In this document: one piece after another, positions 31,855-40,218 of the stretch | Numbering within the stretch: position 1 is the first letter of the stretch | Layout: the number at the start of each line of letters is the position of its first letter | Assembly: GCA_034086985.1 (NCBI GenBank) | Contig: JAXDZG010000012.1 | Location: 62,001 to 126,000 of the forward strand | Length of the DNA stretch: 64,000 nt | DNA from: Phascolarctobacterium_A sp034086985 | GTDB lineage: Bacteria; Bacillota; Negativicutes; Acidaminococcales; Acidaminococcaceae | Reading direction: 5' to 3' | Notes under the pieces: model-generated | Databases searched by the model: none | The model's input: the letters and a program-made list of their open reading frames with translations, nothing else | Told to the model about the DNA's origin: nothing | Position numbers and translations under genes: made by a program

Positions 31855-34800
31855 ATGAAAATGCGTTATAAAAAATTAACTGCAGCTGTGCTGCTGAGCT
31901 GCGCTACTATGCTGGCCCCCTTTCACGCTGAGGCTGCTCATGATGCAAGCTATAAGCTGAGTGATGATGGAAAAACCATGTCCATATACATTGATGATAG
32001 GACCACTCCCTTTGTAAATTTCATGGTTTTCAGTGCGGGTACAACGGGTGATTTCGAGCAATTTCGTGACTTTTTTACAGAGGGTAATGGCATAAACATA
32101 GGTACTGAACAGCAAGCTATTGCTAATGGCATAGCATATGTAAAGGATTTGCTAGGGAGTCCCACGGATACGCCTACCATTAGATTACGCCTTGAGGCAG
32201 AGGTTTGTAACAATGCTGCCGCTGCCAGCGATACTATGGATAAAGGCAATTCTGCGTTAGGTAATTATTTTTTATTGAATGCAGAGGAGCTTGCTAATTA
32301 TAAGTTTAAAGCTGACATTGATAAAGAGGGTAATGAAAGCTATTATGCTGATTCCTGCATTTGGATCTGGCCTCGCAATACGGGCTGGGATGCTACTGAT
32401 GTTGGCAATCTGTCGCGTAATATTGACACCCAAAGCATGAGCAGTGTAATTGTGCATGAGTTATTTCATGCCTTGGGAATGCAGTTCGATGAATACTATA
32501 AATCTGGTGATTATAAAATTGGTATATGTCTGGATGAAGAAAAAGAAATATACGCAAATTATGCCAATAAATTTACGCTCAATTCCTATGATGTATATGG
32601 AAAAAAAGCTGAGGTTGGGGATACAATAGTTTACATTAATGCTGCCGAAAAGGATAAGTATCAGGCTACAGAAGGTAAGTTTTATATGTATCTTAGCAAT
32701 GGCTATGATGCAGAGGGAAATGCAAAGCATACCTACGACAGCGGCTGCTATTTTATTGGTGCGAACGTTCGCAATGTGCTCACAATTCATGATCCCTTGA
32801 CCAATAGAGACTCCTTGGCTAATTTGGCCTTTCCCGTGGATTCGAAAATTACTGTGCCCGGACTTCCCCTGAATGGTGACGAGGATTTTCCTGAGCTGAG
32901 CCATATAGAGCTGCAGAACAGCTTTTTGAGCCATCAATATTTCCGCAACTGGTCCGTGCCCATGGAGGCAGAGCTGGCTATGATGCAGGATTTAGGCTAT
33001 ACCATTGATAGACGCAATTTCTTTGGCTATTCTGTTTATAATGATGGCCTGACTATTACCAATAATAATGGTTATTTTAAACGCAATGATCAAGGTACAG
33101 CATTTGAAAACGGAGTACCTAATAAGCAGGATTGGGGCGTGGGCTTGCACGTTTATGGGCAGAAGAATAATATTACCCAAACGGGTAATCTATTGGCAGA
33201 TGGTGATTATGCCATTGGTATTCGTTTGGATGGTACCCAAGACAACGTATTGAACCTTAAGAGTAAGGTTACAGCCAAAGGCAAGGGCGGTAACGGTATT
33301 GCTGTGACCTGGGGTCGTAATCATACTGTGAATATTGAAAGTGGCTCCAGTGTTGAGGCTACTGGCGCTGGGGGCGTGGCCCTGCGCTTTGATTTTGGCC
33401 ACAACGATGTCGGTGACGATGTGCCGTCTACAGAAATTGTAGGCTCCTATATTTATTATGGTAATTATCGCCATACTGCTTATAATATGATTTTTCCTAA
33501 AGCTAAGCTTTTAACAGCCTTGGATGGTCCCTTGGTAAAGGAATGTAATATTAATGGCGACATTGAAGGCAGTGCTGCGGCCATTTATATTAGTAAGAAT
33601 GCACTGGTGAAGGATATTAATATTAATGAGGGCGCTAGCATTAAAGGCCATATTATTTCTGAATGGAATCCCAATGGCATGTGGTTCAGTGAAAGTGATC
33701 CTGTCTTTTTAAAGAACTTTTTGCCTGAGGGTAAGGACGGGCTGACCTATTTAAATATCAATAGGGATTTGGACTTTACCTATAATATTTACGGCAGTGA
33801 TAGTATTGTCCTAAATATTGGAGCTGATAAACGCTTTACCACAAACACAGGCACTGCTAGTGTCATGGCATTGGCTACAACTGAAAGCACTGCTAACACT
33901 GTAGCGGCAGGCAATTATGTGCACGTTAAAGCTCTGAACATTGGTAATAATGGTCGCTTTGAGAACAATACAGAATTAACAGTGGACCATGGCTGTGGTA
34001 GCATTACCTTAGGCAAAGATGCTCAGTTTAATAATAATGGTGAGCTGCGCATTATAGCAAGTGGCAATCAATCGCTTACGACCTTTGAGGGTGAGGGTAC
34101 TGCTAATCTTAATGGCACCTTAAGTGTGGCTCTAGAGAAGGGTTACTATGCCAACGAGAGTAAGCTTAATTGGTTGGCTGAAGGAAGTGAAACAGTAGTA
34201 AATTCTGGTTTTAATAATCTTATCATTAATGAGGCATCTAAGGATGCTTTGCTTGCAGGAAGTGAAACCATTGAAGATATTGGGCTAAGGCTGGAAAATG
34301 GTAATTTAGTAATGGGTGCGGTTCGCGCTGAAAACGCTTATAGTAGATTTGGCGAGGATGAGACAAGTCGTCGAGTTGGCCAAGCCCTCGATCTAAATGC
34401 AGGTAATGTGAGTGGCGATGCGGCAAGGTTAGTAGCAGCTTTTGACTCTGCAAGCGCTAAGGAGATTAGTTCTGGCTTAAAGCAACTGAACCCATCGATT
34501 TACAACAGCTCGTCTCAAGCAATCCTTGCTACCCACAACATGCTGAACAATCTCATGAGCACTAATATGGGCAGTTTTAGCTACCATGAGCGCCCCGCTG
34601 CGAAGGTTGGCGGTGGCAGAGGGCCTGTGACCGCATCTACTACAGCTCAGGCTGGCGCAGGCTGCGTTGCGGCGGCCGATGCGGGCAGTGGCGTAGTACA
34701 GACTATGCCGCAGCCAAATAAGTGGCGCAACATCGTCATTCCCTTCTCCAGCTACACCGACCAGCACAACGGCAGCGCTGCGTTCACTAACCACAACAGC

Positions 34801-35559
34801 GGCCTGCTGGGCGCTATGGAGCGCACCTTAGACAACGGCGTTACCATGGGTTATCACGCAGCGCTGAACCATCAGTCCACCTCCGGTGGTGGCGCTACTG
34901 TCAAGGGTGAGGGCTTCTACCTTGGCGCGCACGCAAGCTATGCCCCTGCCGACTGGCAGGGCTGGGAAGCCTTTGCTAGCGCGCGCCTGGGCCTAGAGCA
35001 GCTGCGCAGCCATAGAAACGTGTACATCGGGGGCTACAGTGGTAGTGCGGACGCCGATTGGACGGGCTATAGTGGCAATATGCGCGTGGGCGCTGGGCTC
35101 ACACGGGAGCACGGCGCGCTGCAAAGCGGTCCCTTTGCAGCGCTGGACTACAGCTTCGCCCATCGCCCCAGCGTCAATGAAAAAGGCGGTGCTGTTAGCA
35201 CCGCCCTGGAAAGCGAAACATATGATAGCTTGCGTACCCAACTGGGCTATCGCCTGAGCACCCTGCCAAAGGCTGTCTCTAGCTACGATAGCACTCAGTG
35301 GCAGGCCCACGCCAGCGTGGCCTGGAACCATGAGCTCTTGAGCGATAATGGCTCCAACGCTTATAGCTTGGCTGATTTGCCTGGTGTCACCATTAGGGAT
35401 AAGACTGCCGATTACGGCCGCGATAGCCTGGGAATTATGGCTGGCGTAACCTTTAAAACGCCGAAAAAGCTGGATGTAACCCTCAGCGTAGGTAGCGACA
35501 TGTACCGCGAAGGCGGCCACAGCATCTACGGCAAGGCTAATTTGGAGTGGAAATTCTAG
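31855..35559 (+). CDS. Autotransporter with N-terminal zincin-like domain
   Basis: A 1234-residue type V secreted protein. A signal peptide (cleaved near FHAEAAHD) is followed by a ~350-residue domain with VIVHELFHALG, an HExxHxxG zinc-protease core; the third metzincin ligand is not at the canonical place (Phe, with Asp one later), so its exact clan is open. Residues ~400-850 form an Asn-rich beta-helix-like passenger (many NNNG and GDIEGS-type turns). The last ~270 residues are an autotransporter beta-barrel ending in NLEWKF with the terminal Phe needed for outer-membrane insertion. ATG 31855 is chosen over 31840 because GAGGTG lies 7 nt before it. Base composition changes near the barrel. 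Likely a surface protease or adhesin. Confidence 0.87.
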   Translation: MKMRYKKLTAAVLLSCATMLAPFHAEAAHDASYKLSDDGKTMSIYIDDRTTPFVNFMVFSAGTTGDFEQFRDFFTEGNGINIGTEQQAIANGIAYVKDLLGSPTDTPTIRLRLEAEVCNNAAAASDTMDKGNSALGNYFLLNAEELANYKFKADIDKEGNESYYADSCIWIWPRNTGWDATDVGNLSRNIDTQSMSSVIVHELFHALGMQFDEYYKSGDYKIGICLDEEKEIYANYANKFTLNSYDVYGKKAEVGDTIVYINAAEKDKYQATEGKFYMYLSNGYDAEGNAKHTYDSGCYFIGANVRNVLTIHDPLTNRDSLANLAFPVDSKITVPGLPLNGDEDFPELSHIELQNSFLSHQYFRNWSVPMEAELAMMQDLGYTIDRRNFFGYSVYNDGLTITNNNGYFKRNDQGTAFENGVPNKQDWGVGLHVYGQKNNITQTGNLLADGDYAIGIRLDGTQDNVLNLKSKVTAKGKGGNGIAVTWGRNHTVNIESGSSVEATGAGGVALRFDFGHNDVGDDVPSTEIVGSYIYYGNYRHTAYNMIFPKAKLLTALDGPLVKECNINGDIEGSAAAIYISKNALVKDININEGASIKGHIISEWNPNGMWFSESDPVFLKNFLPEGKDGLTYLNINRDLDFTYNIYGSDSIVLNIGADKRFTTNTGTASVMALATTESTANTVAAGNYVHVKALNIGNNGRFENNTELTVDHGCGSITLGKDAQFNNNGELRIIASGNQSLTTFEGEGTANLNGTLSVALEKGYYANESKLNWLAEGSETVVNSGFNNLIINEASKDALLAGSETIEDIGLRLENGNLVMGAVRAENAYSRFGEDETSRRVGQALDLNAGNVSGDAARLVAAFDSASAKEISSGLKQLNPSIYNSSSQAILATHNMLNNLMSTNMGSFSYHERPAAKVGGGRGPVTASTTAQAGAGCVAAADAGSGVVQTMPQPNKWRNIVIPFSSYTDQHNGSAAFTNHNSGLLGAMERTLDNGVTMGYHAALNHQSTSGGGATVKGEGFYLGAHASYAPADWQGWEAFASARLGLEQLRSHRNVYIGGYSGSADADWTGYSGNMRVGAGLTREHGALQSGPFAALDYSFAHRPSVNEKGGAVSTALESETYDSLRTQLGYRLSTLPKAVSSYDSTQWQAHASVAWNHELLSDNGSNAYSLADLPGVTIRDKTADYGRDSLGIMAGVTFKTPKKLDVTLSVGSDMYREGGHSIYGKANLEWKF

Positions 35560-35565
35560 AAATTT

Positions 35566-36063
35566 TTACTTATTAAACTCAAAATACTGCACAGTCTTGC
35601 GTCCTGCCTTATTACAAGTAACCTCCTGCTTGGGGATATCCGCTACAAAAATGGCTAAGTCGGACCAGCCCTTTAGGCTGAAGCAGTAGTCTTTGTGATA
35701 CTTGAATTTGCCAAGTTCCTGCTTTAGAGCAGCGTCCATGCCCTGCTCGCATACTATGAGCAGGGAGAACAGGCTGCTCATGTGCTCCGTAGTAGTTTTC
35801 AGCTCCTGCATACGCTTACGCAGGAGCTCTAGATAAGGCTGCAGCTCATCCGTGGTCACCGCGCCAGCAAATTGCTTGACAAATAGGTATTCATGGTGCT
35901 GCACACTATAGGTTTTAATGCTACGCACTAAAAAATAGCCCTCATCGGAGGCATGTAGCTCGGCCACGAGGTTGAATTGCAAGTCCTCCTGCACCAAGGG
36001 CATTTTATCAAAATAACGCTCTAAGCGCTTTTCTATAAGCTTGACATAAGTATTTCCGTCCAT
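35566..36063 (-). CDS. Hypothetical protein, 165 residues
   Basis: I do not recognise it. It is a soluble, charged protein with no signal peptide, with a mixed strand-helix pattern (FNLVAELHASDEGYFLVRSI) and a central helical stretch with KRMQELKTTTEHM. It converges on the autotransporter with only 6 bp between stops and no clear terminator. Codon use is native-looking. It stands alone on this strand, with an AT-rich upstream region of 170 bp. Confidence 0.65.
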   Translation of the reverse strand: MDGNTYVKLIEKRLERYFDKMPLVQEDLQFNLVAELHASDEGYFLVRSIKTYSVQHHEYLFVKQFAGAVTTDELQPYLELLRKRMQELKTTTEHMSSLFSLLIVCEQGMDAALKQELGKFKYHKDYCFSLKGWSDLAIFVADIPKQEVTCNKAGRKTVQYFEFNK

Positions 36064-36202
36064 TGTTTTTACCTCAACAAGATTTTTCTTCTAGTATAAG
36101 GCAAAGGCAGTGCTTTGTCCAGAGGTTATTATCCTGCGAGGATGAGAGTGTGAAAGATTTGCTAAATTTACTATGAATACTGAAAATAAACGTAAATAGT
36201 GT

Positions 36203-36208
36203 TATAAT
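36203..36208 (+). promoter_or_regulatory. -10 element of the pduL-like gene
   Basis: TGTTATAAT at 36201-36208 gives an extended -10, about 40 bp ahead of ATG 36251; the -35 is weak. Confidence 0.45.
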
Positions 36209-36250
36209 GAAGACAGTATATTTTTATCACTTATGAAGAGGGGGATTAAT

Positions 36251-36826
36251 ATGCAATTTCCGATCGTTTTGGGCGTTAGTGCCCGTCATGCACATTTAAA
36301 TCGCGAACATATGGATATTCTTTTTGGTAAGGGGAGTGAGCTGCATCCGAAAAAGCCCATTGGCCAGCCCGGTCAATATGCTTCCGAGGAGCAAATCACC
36401 ATGGTTACTCCTAAGGATTCCATGAAGCTGCGCATCATCGGACCACTGCGTCCGGAAACCCAAATAGAGCTTTCCTTGACTGATGCTCGCAAGGTAGGCC
36501 TTAATGCGCCCATTCGCAACAGTGGTGATATTGCTGGCTCCGCCGGTGCTAAGCTCATCGGTCCCTGTGGCGAGGTAGAAATTAAAGAGGGTATTATTGT
36601 GGCTGCACGTCACGTGCATCTTTATCCTGAGACAGCCGAGAAATATGGCCTCAAGGATGGCGATATTGTGGATATCCAAACCGAGGGCGAACGTAGCATT
36701 ACCATGCATAATGTGCTGGTGCGTGCAGGTGTTAAGCACGCTGACGAGGTCCATATCGATACTGACGAAGCCAACGCTTGCAATTTAGATAGCGGCGTGA
36801 TGGTGAATATCGTTTATAACAAATAA
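36251..36826 (+). CDS. pduL: PduL-like phosphate acyltransferase
   Basis: A 191-residue phosphotransacylase that exchanges CoA and phosphate on propionyl or acetyl groups. The two PduL halves each have a His-rich zinc site: SARHAHLNREH near the start and VAARHVHLYPETAEKYG near residue 120. PGQYASEEQITMVTPK is another family block. GAGGGGG precedes ATG 36251. No microcompartment genes are nearby and no encapsulation peptide is obvious, so it may serve as the general acetate/propionate-forming enzyme as in several Firmicutes. Confidence 0.9.
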   Translation: MQFPIVLGVSARHAHLNREHMDILFGKGSELHPKKPIGQPGQYASEEQITMVTPKDSMKLRIIGPLRPETQIELSLTDARKVGLNAPIRNSGDIAGSAGAKLIGPCGEVEIKEGIIVAARHVHLYPETAEKYGLKDGDIVDIQTEGERSITMHNVLVRAGVKHADEVHIDTDEANACNLDSGVMVNIVYNK

Positions 36827-36844
36827 TATTTGGGAGAATTGACC

Positions 36845-38356
36845 ATGAAAAAATCTGCTCTTTTAGCTGCTGCTTTAGTAATAAGTGCTTCTACGGCTTG
36901 GGCCTATGATAATCCTACTGCTGGCTTTAGTGTGAAGGATAAACAGCCCTTTTATAAAATGGAGAGTGCCAAGCTTTATGCCTTTTCTAGCTTTGGTGCT
37001 GATGAGCTTGCCAAGCTCGAAAAGAAGGATAGGGGAAGCATTCATATTGTTAATTACTATTCCCAGGCTGATATGAGCAAGATTTTGGGCACTGCTTATC
37101 ATGATGCTTATTTTGCAGCTGAATATGAGAAGCTGGCGCTGTTAGAGCGCTCCAAGCTGGATTTGCGCACTGTGCCCACGCCTTTATTAGATGTGAAGAA
37201 ATACGCTTTGGCTGAGAGCAAAAGCTCGATTTTGTTGCAGGAGGATTTGCTGAAGCAGCAGCTGGGAAATAGCAAGCCCGTGTTGCGTGTAAGTAAGCTT
37301 GGCAAGTACAAGGTTATTACCCAAAGCTATCTTTATAAGCAGGATTATACTTTAAATGAGCTGGATATCAGTATTATTGGCGCTAATGACAGCCTCTATT
37401 TGCTTACTTCTATTACTACGGACAGTAAGTATTATCCTGAGCTAGAAAAGACGAAGGCTGATGCTGCTAAAGAGGATAAGGTTGAGAAAGCTGCTAAGGA
37501 GCAAAAGAAGCAAGACTCAGTAAGCAAGGAGAAGGTCAACGCTCTGCAGGCTGAGGCTGTGAAGCAAGATACATTGTCCCAGGAGCTGCGCACCAAATTA
37601 TGGGGTGAGCATCTCAAGCTAGTAAAGGGCTTTAGGGCCTACGCCCCTCAGAAGGGTCAGACTTCCCTGCAATTTGTTGATACCTACAAGGGTAAAGCTG
37701 TGACTCTACCCCAGGATTGGGTTTATGGTCAATTGCAGATTAAGGAAAAGGAAGCTAGTGGTTGCTTGACTATGGCTGCGCCTATAGCAAACCTGCGTAA
37801 GGTGTTTGCCGAAATGGACTATTGGGGCTTGTATAAGAGCTTGGATAATCAAAAAGATTTGCCCCAAGCCAATGTACCTAAGTCCGAGGTGAAGCAATCT
37901 CAGGCAGCTGATATAGCTGATAAACTACCTGAAATGGCTCCTGAGCTGCAAAAGACTGCTACCACTGAGGCACGCAAGGTATTACAAAGCTTTGATGCCT
38001 TCCTTATGACCTTAAGCTACCAGACTAAGGATAGGGATTTTGTGGCTATGGCTGATGCTGCCTTGGCTAGCAAGCTCGGTGCAGATGCGCTTATGGCCGA
38101 TACCTTGAATTCCTTAAAGAAGGCCTCCGGCGGTAATTTTGTTTTGGAAAACTACAGCTATAGCTTAGATTTTACTCCTACTAAAGCAAGCACTGCAATT
38201 CAAGCTAGAACTAAGCTGTTCCAAGAATTTACCTATGATAATTTCTTGCATTTAGCCTTAACTAGAGAAAGCGGAAGCATGCTTTTATATGCACATAAGC
38301 CTGAAATTGTGACTGTGGAGGAGTTAGAGAAGAGTCTTAAGGAGTGGCAATTTTAA
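36845..38356 (+). CDS. Hypothetical secreted protein, 503 residues
   Basis: I do not recognise the family. A clear signal peptide (MKKSALLAAALVISASTAWA, cleavage near residue 20) sends it to the periplasm. The mature protein is rich in Lys, Ala and Glu, with a predicted coiled coil at about residues 200-250 (KADAAKEDKVEKAAKEQKK). There is no membrane anchor. ATG 36845 has GGGAG 8 nt upstream. It follows the pduL-like gene by 18 bp and ends at a terminator. A structural or stress-related periplasmic role is possible but not shown. Confidence 0.7.
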   Translation: MKKSALLAAALVISASTAWAYDNPTAGFSVKDKQPFYKMESAKLYAFSSFGADELAKLEKKDRGSIHIVNYYSQADMSKILGTAYHDAYFAAEYEKLALLERSKLDLRTVPTPLLDVKKYALAESKSSILLQEDLLKQQLGNSKPVLRVSKLGKYKVITQSYLYKQDYTLNELDISIIGANDSLYLLTSITTDSKYYPELEKTKADAAKEDKVEKAAKEQKKQDSVSKEKVNALQAEAVKQDTLSQELRTKLWGEHLKLVKGFRAYAPQKGQTSLQFVDTYKGKAVTLPQDWVYGQLQIKEKEASGCLTMAAPIANLRKVFAEMDYWGLYKSLDNQKDLPQANVPKSEVKQSQAADIADKLPEMAPELQKTATTEARKVLQSFDAFLMTLSYQTKDRDFVAMADAALASKLGADALMADTLNSLKKASGGNFVLENYSYSLDFTPTKASTAIQARTKLFQEFTYDNFLHLALTRESGSMLLYAHKPEIVTVEELEKSLKEWQF

Positions 38357-38406
38357 GCATTTAATAACCTAGATAAAGTCATTTGCAAGTGATATTCCTA
38401 TCAAGA

Positions 38407-38450
38407 AAAGCCTGTAAACTCGTCTAGATGCGAGTAAGCAGGCTTTTTTT
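38407..38450 (+). terminator. Terminator after the secreted-protein gene
   Basis: AAAGCCTG and CAGGCTTT enclose an inner ACTCG/CGAGT stem; a TTTTTTT run follows. Confidence 0.88.
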
Positions 38451-38509
38451 ATGACTTTGGTAAATATGCTATGCTATTAAAATATACGTGTATACAATTA
38501 CCCTGCCTA

Positions 38510-38538
38510 TTGTCTGAATAATATATCTGTGTTACAAT
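38510..38538 (+). promoter_or_regulatory. Promoter of the AGCS symporter gene
   Basis: TTGTCT (38510-38515), 17-bp spacer, TACAAT (38533-38538), about 70 bp before the start. Confidence 0.65.
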
Positions 38539-38611
38539 ATTGCACATGGTCCTTAGGGAGTAGGGACTAAGAATAAACTTCTGCTAATATATTGAGAGGG
38601 GAATTGTGTAC

Positions 38612-40003
38612 ATGTTAGAATTTTTGAATGCTTTTGATGCTTTAGTTTGGGGTCCGCCCTTGATGATTTTATTGATTGGCACGGGCATTATGCTGACCAT
38701 TCGCTTGGGTTTGCTACAGGTTATGAAGCTGCCTAAGGCCTTGCAGCTGATTTTCTCTGCCCGCAGTAACGGTAGTGGCGACGTAAGCAGCTTCCAAGCG
38801 TTGTGTACTGCCTTGGCAGCCACCGTTGGCACCGGTAACATTGTGGGCGTTGCTACCGCTGTGAAGGCTGGTGGACCTGGTGCACTGTTTTGGATGTGGA
38901 TTGCTGCCTTCTTTGGTATGGCTACCAAATATGCTGAGGGCGTGCTGGCCGTAAAATATCGTAAGGTGGACGACAATGGCAATATTTCTGGCGGGCCCAT
39001 GTACTATATCGAGCAAGGTCTTGGCAAAAAGTATAAGCCCTTGGCTGTAATGTTCGCTATTTTTGGCGTGATGACTGCTTCCTTGGGCAGCGGTACCTTT
39101 ACGCAAGTAAACGCTATTACCTCTATTGTAAATGTATCCTTTGATGTGCCTGTGATTTACACTGCAGCTGTACTGACCATTCTGGTAGCAGTGATTACCA
39201 TCGGCGGCTTGCAATCCATTGCTAAGGTTGCCAGCAAAATCGTACCCTTTATGGCAGTTGTGTACATTATCAGTGCTATTTCCGTGCTGGTTTATTATGC
39301 AGATGTGCTGCCCGCAGCCATTAAGCTTGTTATTGACAGTGCCTTTACTACAACTGCGGCACAGGGTGGCTTCTTAGGCGCAACTATTATGGTGGCTATG
39401 CGCAGCGGTATTGCTCGTGGTATTTACTCTAATGAAGCAGGCCTTGGCTCTGCACCTATCGTTGCTGCTGCTGCTAAGACTAAATGGCCTGCAGAGCAGG
39501 GTCTTGTGTCCATGACCGGTACCTTTATCGATACCATCATCATCTGCACCATGACTGGCTTGACCTTGATTGTCAGTGGCGTATGGTGTGGTGATGTGAA
39601 TGGTGCAGCTATGACTGAGGCTGCGTTCGCTAGCGCTTTTCCTAGCCTTGCAAAATATATGCTGACATTTGGCCTCGTGCTCTTTGCCTTCAGTACCATC
39701 ATCGGTTGGAGCTACTACGGCGAGCGCTGCTGCGAATATCTCTTTGGCGTGAAGGGCATTATGCCTTACCGCATTGCTTACATCATTCTGGTAGGCTTGG
39801 GCGTATTCCTGAAGCTGGAGACCATTTGGGTCATTGCAGATATCGTGAATGGCCTCATGGCTATTCCTAACTTGATCGCTTTGCTTGGCCTCAGCGGCGT
39901 GGTAGTGGCAGAGACCAAACTTTATTTCGAGCATTGGGATAGAGTGCATGAGCGCAAAAAGAGCATCGACAATTCTGGAACTGGCGAGCTGAGCGCTGAC
40001 TAA
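38612..40003 (+). CDS. Alanine/glycine:cation symporter (AGCS family)
   Basis: A 463-residue membrane transporter with about 10-11 helices, importing alanine or glycine with Na+ or H+. Family signatures include TALAATVGTGNIVGVATAV, GPGALFWMWIAAFFGMATKYAEG, ARGIYSNEAGLGSAPI and GWSYYGERC. ATG 38612 is favoured over GTG 38606 by its distance from GAGGGG. It stands alone between a promoter and a terminator. Confidence 0.93.
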   Translation: MLEFLNAFDALVWGPPLMILLIGTGIMLTIRLGLLQVMKLPKALQLIFSARSNGSGDVSSFQALCTALAATVGTGNIVGVATAVKAGGPGALFWMWIAAFFGMATKYAEGVLAVKYRKVDDNGNISGGPMYYIEQGLGKKYKPLAVMFAIFGVMTASLGSGTFTQVNAITSIVNVSFDVPVIYTAAVLTILVAVITIGGLQSIAKVASKIVPFMAVVYIISAISVLVYYADVLPAAIKLVIDSAFTTTAAQGGFLGATIMVAMRSGIARGIYSNEAGLGSAPIVAAAAKTKWPAEQGLVSMTGTFIDTIIICTMTGLTLIVSGVWCGDVNGAAMTEAAFASAFPSLAKYMLTFGLVLFAFSTIIGWSYYGERCCEYLFGVKGIMPYRIAYIILVGLGVFLKLETIWVIADIVNGLMAIPNLIALLGLSGVVVAETKLYFEHWDRVHERKKSIDNSGTGELSAD

Positions 40004-40037
40004 AATGCTTATTGTGATGAATTAAATATGTTAAACG

Positions 40038-40084
40038 AAGTCCGATACTGTGTTCTGCGGAGCGATTGGTATCGGACTTTTTTG
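40038..40084 (+). terminator. Terminator after the AGCS gene
   Basis: AAGTCCGATAC and GTATCGGACTT form an 11-bp stem followed by TTTTTT. Confidence 0.9.
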
Positions 40085-40124
40085 CTCAAACCATGAACAC
40101 AAAAGTAAGATTTTAGGTAGAAAT

Positions 40125-40154
40125 TTTACACATTACAAGATTTTATGTTATAAT
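40125..40154 (+). promoter_or_regulatory. rpoD promoter
   Basis: TTTACA (40125-40130), 18-bp spacer and TGTTATAAT with an exact -10 at 40149-40154. Confidence 0.75.
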
Positions 40155-40218
40155 TAATCTATCATGGAGAGTTTTGGTCCTATCTTAATCAGGGGAGGAG
40201 ATTATTACGGCTGATGGG

